Below are positions 27,068-36,667 of a DNA stretch of 64,000 nucleotides, in pieces. The stretch is from CAWDLX01 sp046728155 (GTDB lineage: Bacteria; Actinomycetota; Actinomycetes; Mycobacteriales; Micromonosporaceae). Both the position numbers and the translations under genes were made by a program. The notes below the pieces were generated by a model that saw only the letters and a program-made list of their open reading frames with translations, made no database searches and was not told the DNA's origin. The first letter of the stretch is position 1. Every line of letters starts with the position of its first letter. The stretch is taken from contig JBKPDY010000016.1 of the NCBI GenBank assembly GCA_046728155.1, positions 1 to 64,000 of the forward strand, in the 5' to 3' direction.

Positions 27068-29202
27068 CGACGATCGTCCAGTTTGGACAGAGACGAACCT
27101 TGGGTCGCGCGGTGCCCATTGCCGTTGCCACCATCGCCGGGCCGGGCCATCTCGGCCGGTACGGACGGGTACGAGTCGAGCATCTGTTGGGGTGCCACAT
27201 CCGGCACGGACAGTGGGGACGGAACATTGCCGTCGAGCCCGGACTGGGCACGCAGCAGGCCGCGGACGCGACCGAGCACCTTGTCGGCGATCACCTGCGC
27301 TGGACGGGCCGCGTCAACCACGAGGTAGCGACGAGGATCAGCGGTCGCGAGATCGAGGAACGCGAAGCGGACCCGCTCGTGAAACGCCGCCGGCTCGTTC
27401 TCCACCCGGTCGGACCGGCCACGGCCGCCGACTCTGGCCAGACCCTCGGCCGGTTCGATGTCGAGCAGGACGACCAGGTCGGGCTTGAGACCGCCGGTCG
27501 CCCAGGTCGAGAGCCAGGAGACCTCTTCGGCCGGCAGGCTACGTCCGGCGCCCTGGTACGCCAGCGAAGAGTCGGTGTAGCGATCGCTGATCACCACAGA
27601 GCCTTCGGCCAGCGCCGGCCGGACGACGGTGGCCACGTGCTCGGCCCGGTCGGCGGCGTAGAGGAGCGCCTCGGCCCTCGGCGCCACGCTCGGCGGCCGG
27701 TCGGCGTGATCCAGCAGCAGGCTGCGGATGCGAGCGCCGAAGGCGGTCGCGCCAGGCTCGCGCGTAACGACTACGCGACGCCCGTCGTCGGTCAACGCGG
27801 CCGCAAGCAGGTCGACCTGCGTGGACTTTCCGGCGCCTTCGCCGCCCTCGAAAACAATGAACGCTCCTCGGCTGGTGACCCGTTCCGGGACGCCCAGTGG
27901 GCGGCCCCGCAGGGAGCTCCACAGATCCGCGATGATCGGCACTCCGCGCTTGTCGTCCATCTGCCGGAATGCGGCGACTCCGGCGACTACTCCCACCGCG
28001 CCGGCGCCCAGCAGCAGTACGCGTGTGGTTGAGAAGGTTTGGGCGTACCCGCCCAGCCGCAGCGTACGGTCGCTGCCCAGGCCGACGAGAACGCTGGAGA
28101 GGGAGATGGCGAGCATCAACACGACGCGGGTCGACATGTTCACGAAGCCGAAGACGCGGCCACGCAGTTCGTCGGCGACCTCGCCGCCCAGCAGCGTTGT
28201 GCCGGATAGGAATGCCATCCCGGCCGCGACTCCGACCAGCAGCACGAAGATGACCGCGATCGTGAGGTGCCACGCGAAGGCGAGCATCCCCACGGCGACA
28301 CCGGCGAGGACGATCGACATGCCGAACCATCGCCGGCGCGACAGAGCTCCGATCAGCCTGGGTCCGGCGGATATGCCGATCGCGAGGCCGACGAAGATCA
28401 TGGCGAAGAGTACGTAGAAAGTGGAGTCGCCGCCGCCCAGCGAGCGGGCATAGAGCTGGGCGCTGCCGACGACCATGCCGCCCGCGCCGAACGCGGCCAG
28501 AATTCCGAGCACCAGCCCGCGGACCAGCGGCGTCCTTCCGACGTACGCCCAGCCGGTGATGAACTCCCGCAGCACTCCCGGCTGCTCGCGCCGGCGTTCG
28601 CCGCGCCCGCTGATCTCCTTGATGCCGAAGAACACGACGAATGCCGTGGCGAGCCGGGTCAGCGCGAGGAAGTACAGCGAGAACGTGGTGGGGTCCAGAT
28701 AGCTCTGGCCGGTTGAGGCGTAGAGCGACGACAAGCCCTTGGTCAGTCCCGCCAGCAGAAGGGCGGCCGCCACCGGCGTCAGTCCGTAGGTGGTCGCGAG
28801 CGTCATCTGGTTCGCCGTCTCCAGCCGGGCGCGCGGAAGAAGGTTCGGCACCGAGGCGTCCTTGGCCGGCAACCATGCCATCGTGATCGATTCGATCAGG
28901 AACGTGGCGATCGCCGTCCAGGCGATGACGAGAGCGCTATTCGTGGTGAAGAGGGCGAAGACCGGTATCGAGGCGAAGAGAGCGAACCGGGCCAGGTCGC
29001 AGACGACCATCGTGAGGCGCCGATCGAACCGGTCGGCGAACACGCCAGCGATCGGACCGAGCACGAGTGCCGGGAGCAGCCGGACCGCGATGACGCCGCC
29101 GAATGCCACGCCCTTCGCTGTGGTGTTCGACACCTGCGCGGCGGCGAAGATCGACGTAGCCAGCAGGCCCAGCCAGTCGCCGAGCGAAGCGACTCCCAGC
29201 AC
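27064..29202 (-). CDS. tmk: MFS transporter-thymidylate kinase fusion
   Basis: At least 712 residues. Residues ~1-430 form an MFS transporter of about 12 helices, and residues ~450-660 a thymidylate kinase with P-loop FEGGEGAGKST, TREPG, DRY (SDRYTDSSLAYQG) and the LID region RGRSDRVENE. A disordered tail follows. It phosphorylates dTMP to dTDP; why it is fused to a transporter is unclear. The GTG used here falls inside the first helix. The frame is open upstream and encodes SALRSLLKIRPFRRLW, which fits the normal N-terminus. GGAGG lies 7 bases before an in-frame ATC at 29376, so the true start is probably non-standard and upstream. Confidence 0.92.
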   Translation of the reverse strand: MLGVASLGDWLGLLATSIFAAAQVSNTTAKGVAFGGVIAVRLLPALVLGPIAGVFADRFDRRLTMVVCDLARFALFASIPVFALFTTNSALVIAWTAIATFLIESITMAWLPAKDASVPNLLPRARLETANQMTLATTYGLTPVAAALLLAGLTKGLSSLYASTGQSYLDPTTFSLYFLALTRLATAFVVFFGIKEISGRGERRREQPGVLREFITGWAYVGRTPLVRGLVLGILAAFGAGGMVVGSAQLYARSLGGGDSTFYVLFAMIFVGLAIGISAGPRLIGALSRRRWFGMSIVLAGVAVGMLAFAWHLTIAVIFVLLVGVAAGMAFLSGTTLLGGEVADELRGRVFGFVNMSTRVVLMLAISLSSVLVGLGSDRTLRLGGYAQTFSTTRVLLLGAGAVGVVAGVAAFRQMDDKRGVPIIADLWSSLRGRPLGVPERVTSRGAFIVFEGGEGAGKSTQVDLLAAALTDDGRRVVVTREPGATAFGARIRSLLLDHADRPPSVAPRAEALLYAADRAEHVATVVRPALAEGSVVISDRYTDSSLAYQGAGRSLPAEEVSWLSTWATGGLKPDLVVLLDIEPAEGLARVGGRGRSDRVENEPAAFHERVRFAFLDLATADPRRYLVVDAARPAQVIADKVLGRVRGLLRAQSGLDGNVPSPLSVPDVAPQQMLDSYPSVPAEMARPGDGGNGNGHRATQGSSLSKLDDRR

Positions 29203-29751
29203 GATCCACAGCCGCCGGAACGGCCGGATCTTGAGGAGGGACCGCAGCGCCGAAAGGCCGACGAGGTCCGGCGTCGCAGCGGCCGCGCGCTCGGTGTCGG
29301 AGACCGACCGTGCCTCCGGTACGCCCCGCGCGGAGACCGTCCCGCTCTGCGGGCTCTCACGCGATCGTCTGGCGATGACGGCACCTCCGCGTCGAACCCG
29401 GCTGCCGGGAATGGAAAACCCGCGACGAGCGTCCCGGCCCCGACGTTAGCGCCGGTACGGCAGATACCCGCCCGTGCAGGTGCACGCACACGGCCTCACC
29501 GGCAAAGGCCGGCCGCCTTCGCCCAACTGTAACCCGACTCTCGATCATGCGTCCCCCGGTCCGATCCCGGGTTGTGTCTACCCCGGCGTCGCCCGGGGAA
29601 TCGACCTCGGAACAATTGTCGCCTCAATTGTCGCCGCAGCTTCCTGAGCAGTCACTGTGCCCGGGCCAACGTGTGCCGGGCACCACAACCGATTCGGCCC
29701 AGTAACGCGAAGAGCTTTCGTGTTATCAAGACTTCAGGTTACGGTACATGT

Positions 29752-31011
29752 GTGCAGGCAGAGCATTATCGGGATCTAGTGGTACAGACAGGTCCAAACA
29801 CGGCCGCCGATCGGCTCGTGGACCGGCGTGCGAGATTCGACCAGGCGACGGCACGACTCGATCCCCCGTTCGCGGTCCTGGACGCCGATGCCTACGAGGC
29901 GAACACGGCAGCCCTGGTATTGCGGGCCGCGGGCAAGCCGATCCGGGTGGCGAGCAAGTCGGTACGCTGCCGCCCTCTGCTGGGCGAGATCGTGGCCCGC
30001 CCCGGATGGCGTGGCGTCATGTCGTTCAGTCTGGCCGAAGCGCTGTGGCTGCACCGGACTGACACGAGTGACGACATCCTCATGGGGTACCCGACCGTCG
30101 ACCGATTCGCGCTCACCACTCTGGCCGCCTCCGCACCGGCCGCCGCGGCGATAACGCTCATGATCGACGATGTCGACCAGCTCGACTTCCTGGACTCCGT
30201 GGTGCCACCCGATCGCCGGCCGCCGCTGCGCGTCTGCATCGACCTCGATGCCTCGTGGCGCCCGATCGGCCGGGCGCACGTCGGAGCCCGCCGCTCGCCC
30301 CTGCGCTCGGCCAAGGACATCGACGCCCTCGCCCGGGCGATCGTGAGCCGACCCGGTTTCGGGTTGGTCGGACTCATGTCGTACGAGGCGCAGATAGCCG
30401 GCCTCGGCGACGCACCGGTCGGCCGGCCCGTGTACGGACGGGTCGTACGCACCATGCAGCGCTGGTCGTTCGCCGACATCCTTCGCCGGCGCGCGGCCGC
30501 GGTGAAGGCGGCCCGACAACACGCCGATCTGGAGTTCGTCAACGGCGGCGGTACCGGCAGCATCGCGTCGACCGCGGCCGACCCATCCGTCACCGAGGTC
30601 ACGGCCGGGTCCGGGCTCTACGGTCCGACCCTCTTCGACACGTACACTGCGTGGACCCCGGCGCCGGCCGCATACTTCGCCGCGTCCGTGGTACGCCGCC
30701 CGGCCCCGGGGATGGTGACCGTACATGGCGCCGGATGGGTCGCCTCCGGCCCGGCCGACCCGACCCGGCAGCCCCGGCCGGTCCTACCGGAGGGTCTTCG
30801 CCTGCTCCCCACGGAGGGGGCGGGCGAGGTGCAGACACCGCTTGCCGGAACTGCCGCCGACGCGCTCCGCGTGGGCGACCGGGTCTGGTTCCGCCATGCC
30901 AAGGCCGGCGAGCTGTGTGAGCACGTCGACGAGCTCCACGTCGTCCGCGGCGACCGGATCGAGCGGTCCGTACCGACGTACCGGGGCGAGCACGCGCCGG
31001 CGTTCCTCTGA
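29752..31011 (+). CDS. PLP-dependent amino-acid aldolase/deaminase (alanine-racemase-like fold III)
   Basis: A 419-residue fold-type III PLP enzyme. The PLP lysine is K69 in RVASKSVRC, near the end of the first strand of an alanine-racemase-type barrel. The C-terminal half has FVNGGGTGS (phosphate binding) and the HAKAGELCEHV metal-type motif of D-threonine aldolase/D-serine dehydratase proteins. It probably acts on a D-amino acid or beta-hydroxy amino acid. The GTG at 29752 gives a sensible N-terminus; TACGGT seven bases upstream may be the -10 of a leaderless transcript. It sits near a sugar-lactone oxidase and a TetR gene. Confidence 0.85.
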   Translation: MQAEHYRDLVVQTGPNTAADRLVDRRARFDQATARLDPPFAVLDADAYEANTAALVLRAAGKPIRVASKSVRCRPLLGEIVARPGWRGVMSFSLAEALWLHRTDTSDDILMGYPTVDRFALTTLAASAPAAAAITLMIDDVDQLDFLDSVVPPDRRPPLRVCIDLDASWRPIGRAHVGARRSPLRSAKDIDALARAIVSRPGFGLVGLMSYEAQIAGLGDAPVGRPVYGRVVRTMQRWSFADILRRRAAAVKAARQHADLEFVNGGGTGSIASTAADPSVTEVTAGSGLYGPTLFDTYTAWTPAPAAYFAASVVRRPAPGMVTVHGAGWVASGPADPTRQPRPVLPEGLRLLPTEGAGEVQTPLAGTAADALRVGDRVWFRHAKAGELCEHVDELHVVRGDRIERSVPTYRGEHAPAFL

Positions 31012-31075
31012 CGTGATCTGCCGGATCAGGTTCACCTTCGGGCAATGCCTCGACGGCGTTCGCACGCTGGCTCGG

Positions 31076-31789
31076 TCACGACCTGGCGGCCGGCGTCTGC
31101 GCGGTGTTCGTTAACGCCGCAGCCAGCGGCGCAGGCCCCTGGCGCTGGACCGCCGGACCCGACAGGTTGCGCGTGAGGTACTCCCGGACGATCGTCTTCG
31201 CCTCGGCGAGAACCGCCGGGTCTCCGTCCGGATCGCGCCGGAAGGCCAGCTTGACGAGAGCATCGCCGAGCTCGACGGCGATGGACATACAGAGACGGAG
31301 CATGCGCCCGTCGGGCAGCCCGAAGGTGTCCACGAGCAGCCCTCCCAACTGCTCGGCGATGACCGTGTCGTTGTCCCGCTTCTCGTCGAGCAGGTAGCGG
31401 TCTACGACATCGCCAAAGTGGAGGGTCCGGAAGCCGGGGGTGGTCCGGTGCATGTCGATGTACTCGTCCATGGCGATGTCGATCGCGTCGGCCCAGGTCG
31501 TGGTCACACCGTCCGAGATCCGACCGGTCACCTGGGTCATGTACGCCTCGACATTGCGCATCGCCAGCGCCTGGACGATCGCTCGTTTGTCCGGAAAGAA
31601 CTGGTACACGGACCCGATCGCGACCGAGGCCCGTTCGGCAAGCAGCGTGGTGGTGAGGCCGTCGTAGCCGACCTCGTCGACGAGTTCCGCACAGGCGTCG
31701 AGCATGCGCTTGACCCGGGCGAGGCTGCGACCCTGGACCGGCACCCGTCGAAGGGGACCCGCGGGTGCGGGGCTCGTCGGAATCACCAC
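31076..31789 (-). CDS. TetR/AcrR-family transcriptional regulator
   Basis: A 237-residue regulator. The N-terminal helix-turn-helix spans about residues 28-70, with VGYDGLTTTLLAERASVAIGS and YQFFPDKRAIV typical of the family. A helical ligand domain follows. It is divergent from the lactone oxidase gene, 109 bases away, with a palindrome in between that is a likely operator. The ligand is unknown. It converges with the PLP-enzyme gene. Confidence 0.92.
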   Translation of the reverse strand: MVIPTSPAPAGPLRRVPVQGRSLARVKRMLDACAELVDEVGYDGLTTTLLAERASVAIGSVYQFFPDKRAIVQALAMRNVEAYMTQVTGRISDGVTTTWADAIDIAMDEYIDMHRTTPGFRTLHFGDVVDRYLLDEKRDNDTVIAEQLGGLLVDTFGLPDGRMLRLCMSIAVELGDALVKLAFRRDPDGDPAVLAEAKTIVREYLTRNLSGPAVQRQGPAPLAAALTNTAQTPAARS

Positions 31790-31877
31790 GCGAACAACCT
31801 CCGCGAACGCCTGACCGGAAACTCGGAACGTTCATTGTGCCCTACTCTCGGCAGTCAGCGGTTGACGCCACGAATAT

Positions 31878-31892
31878 GTGAGGAGTACTCAC
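31878..31892. promoter_or_regulatory. Palindrome and promoter upstream of the oxidase gene
   Basis: GTGAGGAGTACTCAC contains the 8-bp palindrome GAGTACTC flanked by GTGAG/CTCAC. TTGACG (31862-31867) lies 18 bases before TACTCA (31886-31891), which is 6 bases from the ATG, as in a leaderless promoter. A repressor bound to the palindrome would cover the -10. Control by the adjacent TetR protein is inferred. Confidence 0.45.
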
Positions 31893-31897
31893 TTGCC

Positions 31898-33199
31898 ATG
31901 GTCACACCCGCGTGGACGAACTGGGCCGGAAACCAGAGCGCGACCGCAGCGGCGGTGCTGCACCCTGCGAGCACCGACGAGGTCGCAGAGGCTGTCCGGT
32001 CGGCAGCGGCTGGCGGCCGTACGGTCAAGCCGGTCGGTGCCGGGCACTCGTTCACGGCCGCGGCAGTGACGAAGGGTGTCCGGCTCGAGCTGGATCGGCT
32101 GACCGGCCTGGTCGCGGTCGACCCGGCGGCGAAGCTGGTCACGGTGCGCGGCGGAACCCGACTCTCGTCGCTCAATGCCGAGCTGGCCGGCCACGGCCTG
32201 GCGATGCCGAATCTCGGTGACATCGATGTACAGACCGTTACGGGCGCGCTCGCGACCGGGACCCACGGCACCGGAAAGGACTACGGCTGCCTGTCGACGT
32301 TCGTGGACGCTCTTGAGATCGTGACCGGCCACGGCGAGGTGCTGCGCTGTTCCGCGGCGGAGAATCCCGATCTGTTCCAGGCGGCTCGCGTCGGCGTCGG
32401 AGCGATCGGCGTCGTGACCGAGGTCACGCTCCGCTGCGTCGACGCCTTCATCCTGCACGCGGACGAGCGGCCTGAGCCGTTGGCTGCCGTGCTCACGGGG
32501 ATCGACGAGCGGGTCGCCACCAATGATCATTTCGAGTTCTACTGGATGCCCTACACCGACCGCACGCTGACCAAGTCGAACAACCGGGTGCTGGCCGACG
32601 ACCGACCGCGTTCACGCTTGTCTGCGTGGTTAAACGACGATCTTCTCGAGAACACCGTCATCGGCGGCGTCTGCCGGCTCTGCCGCGCAGCGCCACGGCT
32701 CACCCCGACCCTGCTCCGGACGACGGCCGCCTTCTTCTCGGCCCGCAACTACACCGAGCGCTCCGACCTCGTCTTCACCTCGCCCCGACGGGTCCGGTTC
32801 GTCGAGATGGAGTATGGACTGCCCCGGGCCGCTGTGGCCGAGGCGTTGACCCGACTGCGCCGTCTTATCGACACGCTTCCGGTGAAGGTGACACTCCCGG
32901 TCGAGGTACGTTTCGTGGCGGCCGACGACATCTGGCTCTCCCATGGTTACGGCCGGGAGAACGTGTACATCGCCATCCATCAGTTCCACGGCATGCCTTA
33001 CGAGGCTTACCTGAAGGGCTTCGAGGCGATCTGCACCGACCTGGGCGGCCGGCCCCACTGGGGAAAGATGCACTACCGCACGGCCGATTCGCTGCGGTCG
33101 GCCTATCCACATTTCGACGACTTCCTCGCCGCCCGCGATGCGCACGATCCGGAAAGGGTGTTCGCGAACGACTACACGGCGCAGGTTTTCGGCCCGTGA
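31898..33199 (+). CDS. FAD-linked sugar-lactone oxidase (D-arabinono-1,4-lactone/L-gulonolactone oxidase family)
   Basis: A 433-residue flavoprotein. The PCMH FAD-binding domain (about 14-180) contains VGAGHSF, with H50 in the position that binds FAD covalently in this family, and TGTHGTG near 122-128. The C-terminal ALO domain ends with RPHWGKMHY and DPERVFAND. It oxidises a sugar lactone or polyol with oxygen or another acceptor. The start ATG follows AGGAG at somewhat long spacing. It may be regulated by the divergent TetR. Confidence 0.92.
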   Translation: MVTPAWTNWAGNQSATAAAVLHPASTDEVAEAVRSAAAGGRTVKPVGAGHSFTAAAVTKGVRLELDRLTGLVAVDPAAKLVTVRGGTRLSSLNAELAGHGLAMPNLGDIDVQTVTGALATGTHGTGKDYGCLSTFVDALEIVTGHGEVLRCSAAENPDLFQAARVGVGAIGVVTEVTLRCVDAFILHADERPEPLAAVLTGIDERVATNDHFEFYWMPYTDRTLTKSNNRVLADDRPRSRLSAWLNDDLLENTVIGGVCRLCRAAPRLTPTLLRTTAAFFSARNYTERSDLVFTSPRRVRFVEMEYGLPRAAVAEALTRLRRLIDTLPVKVTLPVEVRFVAADDIWLSHGYGRENVYIAIHQFHGMPYEAYLKGFEAICTDLGGRPHWGKMHYRTADSLRSAYPHFDDFLAARDAHDPERVFANDYTAQVFGP

Positions 33200-33674
33200 C
33201 GGTTGCCGAGTCGTTTTGCCGACGGCCGGCCAGCGTCCCACGTATCGGCTTTCGCGGGACGGAAGATCGTCGTTTCGGTACCAGGAAAGACCGGCTGGAG
33301 TCGGTTGCGGTGTCGCGAATTGCCATGTCCCTGTGGGTTGTTGCGAGTTCGACGCCCGGAGCTTGGTGAAAGGGGTCGTTCTCCCTCACATCCTGGGATA
33401 CGCGGTCGAAGATCGCTGTTCTACAGCAGAAACGATGCGTGGCGACGCTTCTGATGGCCTTACGGCGATCGTGCGATCGATTCCCAGTGTGTGGATATGA
33501 TGCCGGCTGGCGCGGCCGCCGAGGCATTCCCCGAGAGTGACTTGGCCCGAGGGGAACCCCAGAACTTGCAACAGGCTCGCTGGCGTCGTTTCTGACGCCG
33601 GCGCGGCGATCATGGGCCCAAGGCCGGGATGTGGGCGAACCGTTCACGCTTGCGGCGCCCCGCCAGGCAACCCG
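33200..33674. other. Intergenic region with dispersed repeats, no gene
   Basis: About 475 bases between the oxidase and topA stops. It holds a 110-bp palindromic repeat (33386-33495) and, at about 33553-33640, a related unit with TTGCAACAGGCTC. No protein-like frame is seen. Related sequences occur at 49329-49575 and 60663-60814. Confidence 0.7.
33386..33495. repeat. 110-bp palindromic (MITE-like) repeat, copy A
   Basis: Begins TCACATCCTGGGA and ends TTCCCAGTGTGTGGA, giving imperfect terminal inverted repeats. Inside, GCAGAAACG...GCTTCTGATG and GATCG...CGATC can form a long hairpin. Copy B at 49329-49438 has the same length and layout. It has no coding capacity, so it could be moved only by a transposase in trans. 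Confidence 0.75.
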
Positions 33675-36479
33675 TCAGCGAGCCGTCTTCTTCGCCGCGG
33701 TCTTCTTCGCCGCGGTCTTCTTCGCCGCCGTCTTCTTCGCGGTGGGCTTCTTGGCCGTGGACTTCGTCGCCGCCTGGGCCGGCGCCTTCTTCGCGGTGCG
33801 CTTGCGGGGAGTCGCCGGGTTGGCGCGCCGCTCGGCCAGCATCTCGCTCGCCTGCTCCAGTGACAGTCCCTCGATGGTCATGCCTCGCCGTAGCGACGCG
33901 TTCGTCTCGCCGTCGGTCACGTATGGGCCGAACCGGCCATCCTTGATGACGAGCACCTTTTCGGTGATCGGGTCGACGCCGACCTCGCGCAGCGGAGCCG
34001 CCGGTGCCCGGCGCTGGCGCGTTTTCGGGGCGGCCAACAAAGCCAGTGCCTCGTCGAGGGTCACCGTGAACATCTGGTCATCGCTGTCCAGCGACCGGTA
34101 GTCGTCTCCGCGACGGACGTACGGGCCGTACCGACCGGCTCCGGCGTAGACCTCCGCACCCTCAGGGTCGGTACCCACCGGGCGAGGCAGGGTGAGCAGG
34201 CGTAGCGCGTCGTCGACGGTAACGGTCTCCGGCGACTGCGACCGGAGCAACGATGCGTTCTTGTCCCCTGTGGACACGTATGGGCCGTACCGGCCCGACT
34301 TGAGGACGATCGGCTCGCCCGTCTCGGGGTGCTCGCCGAGCTTGCGCTCGCCGCCGCCGCCTAGGAAGATCTCGTCGACCTTCTCCGGGGTCAGCTCGTC
34401 GGGGGCGATCCCGTCCGGCAGGGAGACGCGGTCGCCGCCATTGCCGTTGCCATCGTCCGATGTGGACAGCTGCTCCTGCCCAGGCACGGCGCGTTGCAGG
34501 TACGGTCCATACCGGCCGACGCGGACAACCACATCTCGGCCAGAGTCGTCCCGGAACAGCAGGATCGAGTTGATGCCGCGGGCGTCGATCTCGCCAAGAT
34601 TCTCGGTGACCATCTTCTTCAGGCCGCCCGCGCCGGCGATCGTCTCCAGCTTCGCGGCATCGGTGCCGAAGTAGAACGCGCGCAGGAAGTCCAAAGCGGC
34701 CGCCTCACCGCCGGCGATGTCGTCGAGTTCGTTCTCCATCGCGGCGGTGAAGTCGAAGTCGACCAACCGCGGGAAGTGGCGCTCGAGGAGGCCCACGACG
34801 GCGAAGGCGAGGAACGACGGGATGAGGGCCTGGCCCCGCTTGAAGACGTACCCGCGTTCCTGGATGGTCTGCATGATCGAGGAGTACGTGGACGGGCGGC
34901 CGATCCCCAGGTCCTCCAGCGCTTTCACCAGCGATGCCTCCGTGAAGCGCGCGGGTGGCTGCGTCGTGTGGCCCAGCGCCTCCAGCGAGTCGGCGGCCAG
35001 CGGCTGGCCCTTGACCAGGTTCGGCAGCCGGTGCTCGACGTCCTCGGCCTCAGCCTCCTGGTCGTCGGAGGACTCGACGTACGCCTTGAGGAAGCCTGGA
35101 TCCGTGATCGTCTTGCCGGTCGCGCCGAAGTCGCACTCCTCCTGGGCTGCCGACACCGCCCGGATGCGCACCGACACCGACGATCCGACCGCGTCGGTCA
35201 TCTGCGACGCGACGGTACGCCGCCAGATCAGCTCGTATAACTTGAACTCCTCTGTGGACAGTTCAGAGTGGACCTCGCCCGGGGTGCGGAACGTGTCGCC
35301 GGCCGGGCGGATCGCTTCGTGCGCCTCCTGGGCGTTCTTCACCTTGCCGGTGTACTGGCGCGGCTGCGGTGGCACGAAGCTGCTGCCGTAGAGCTGGGCT
35401 ATCTGCGCTCGTGCGGCGGCGATAGCCGTGGCGGACAGGTTGACCGAGTCGGTCCGCATATACGTGATGTAGCCGCTCTCGTATAACCTCTGCGCGGTCC
35501 GCATCGTCTGCGCGGAGGAGTACCGCAGCTTTCGGGCGGCCTCCTGCTGCAGCGTTGATGTGATGAACGGCGCGTACGGGCGCCGACGGTAGGGCTTCTC
35601 CTCCACGCGGACGACCTCGAACGGGCGGCCCTCCAACCTGGCGGCGAGCCCCCGGGCACCATCGCCGTCGAGATGGACCAGGCGCGCACCCCGGACCAGG
35701 CGACCGGTCGCCGGGTCGAAATCCTTGCCACCAGCGATCCGGTCGCCGTCCAGCGCGATCAGCGTGGCGGGGAAGGTACGTGGCTGGGTATCCCCGGCCA
35801 CGTCCACATCGACGGCGAGGATCGCCCGGATGTCCCAGTACTCCGCCGAATGGAACCGCATCCGCTCGCGCTCACGCTGGACCACGATGCGGGTCGCGAC
35901 CGACTGCACCCGGCCGGCCGAGAGCGCGCGCCCGTCCGGCCCCTTCGGCATCACCTTCTTCCAGAGCACCGGGGATACCTCGTACCCGTAGAGCCGGTCG
36001 AGGATCCGCCTGGCCTCCTGCGCGTCCACAAGGGAATGGTCGATGTCGCGCGGATTGGCGACCGCATCCTGGATCGCATGACGGGTGATCTCATGGAAGA
36101 CCATCCGCTTCACCGGTACTCGCGGACGCAGGGTCTCCACGAGATGCCACGCGATCGCCTCGCCCTCGCGGTCCTCATCCGTAGCGAGGAGCAGCTCGTC
36201 CGAGTCCTTGAGCAAGGATCGGAGTTTGGAGACCTGCTTGGTCCGATCAGGACTGACCACGTAGAGCGCGGCGAAGTCGTTGTCGATGTCGACTCCCAGG
36301 CTGGCCCACGACTCACCCTTGTACCGCGCGGGCACGTCGGCGGCGTTGCGCGGCAGATCGCGGACATGGCCGTAGCTTGCCTCGACCACGTAGCCGGGGC
36401 CGAGGTAGCCGGAGATCGTCCTCGCCTTGGCCGGCGATTCGACGATCACCAGGCGCTGCTGCGTCTTGGCGTTCGCCAC
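33675..36479 (-). CDS. topA: DNA topoisomerase I
   Basis: A 934-residue type IA topoisomerase that relaxes negative supercoils. The Toprim domain begins VIVESPAKAR (11-20) and holds the acidic DEDREGEA (101-108); the active-site tyrosine is Y340 in GYITYMRTDS. It has no zinc fingers. Instead it carries actinobacterial C-terminal repeats (FGPYVTDGETNASLR-type units) and a Lys/Ala tail (KKTAAKKTAAKK). The GTG start follows GGGAG. It follows an unknown gene by 188 bases. Confidence 0.97.
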   Translation of the reverse strand: MANAKTQQRLVIVESPAKARTISGYLGPGYVVEASYGHVRDLPRNAADVPARYKGESWASLGVDIDNDFAALYVVSPDRTKQVSKLRSLLKDSDELLLATDEDREGEAIAWHLVETLRPRVPVKRMVFHEITRHAIQDAVANPRDIDHSLVDAQEARRILDRLYGYEVSPVLWKKVMPKGPDGRALSAGRVQSVATRIVVQRERERMRFHSAEYWDIRAILAVDVDVAGDTQPRTFPATLIALDGDRIAGGKDFDPATGRLVRGARLVHLDGDGARGLAARLEGRPFEVVRVEEKPYRRRPYAPFITSTLQQEAARKLRYSSAQTMRTAQRLYESGYITYMRTDSVNLSATAIAAARAQIAQLYGSSFVPPQPRQYTGKVKNAQEAHEAIRPAGDTFRTPGEVHSELSTEEFKLYELIWRRTVASQMTDAVGSSVSVRIRAVSAAQEECDFGATGKTITDPGFLKAYVESSDDQEAEAEDVEHRLPNLVKGQPLAADSLEALGHTTQPPARFTEASLVKALEDLGIGRPSTYSSIMQTIQERGYVFKRGQALIPSFLAFAVVGLLERHFPRLVDFDFTAAMENELDDIAGGEAAALDFLRAFYFGTDAAKLETIAGAGGLKKMVTENLGEIDARGINSILLFRDDSGRDVVVRVGRYGPYLQRAVPGQEQLSTSDDGNGNGGDRVSLPDGIAPDELTPEKVDEIFLGGGGERKLGEHPETGEPIVLKSGRYGPYVSTGDKNASLLRSQSPETVTVDDALRLLTLPRPVGTDPEGAEVYAGAGRYGPYVRRGDDYRSLDSDDQMFTVTLDEALALLAAPKTRQRRAPAAPLREVGVDPITEKVLVIKDGRFGPYVTDGETNASLRRGMTIEGLSLEQASEMLAERRANPATPRKRTAKKAPAQAATKSTAKKPTAKKTAAKKTAAKKTAAKKTAR

Positions 36480-36667
36480 CCGTACTCCCTACATCATTCG
36501 TACCGTCGCGCCGGTGGCATCGAGGCTGACGGTTGTCAAACGGTACACGTCCCCTGAACCTGGCAGTGGACGTCGGCCATCATGCCTGCTTGCGACCTCT
36601 CGGAAGCCCGCGGCCGATCCTGCGCCGCCCAGAGCGGAAGTCCCGCGAGGCACCCCGTCTGGCGAGG

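Noticed and set aside
29581..29640. Hairpin CCCCGG-CCGGGG and two 12-bp repeats CAATTGTCGCC before the PLP enzyme gene
   Set aside because: They are short and lie between divergent genes. They are not clearly a terminator or operator, so they are not listed as features.
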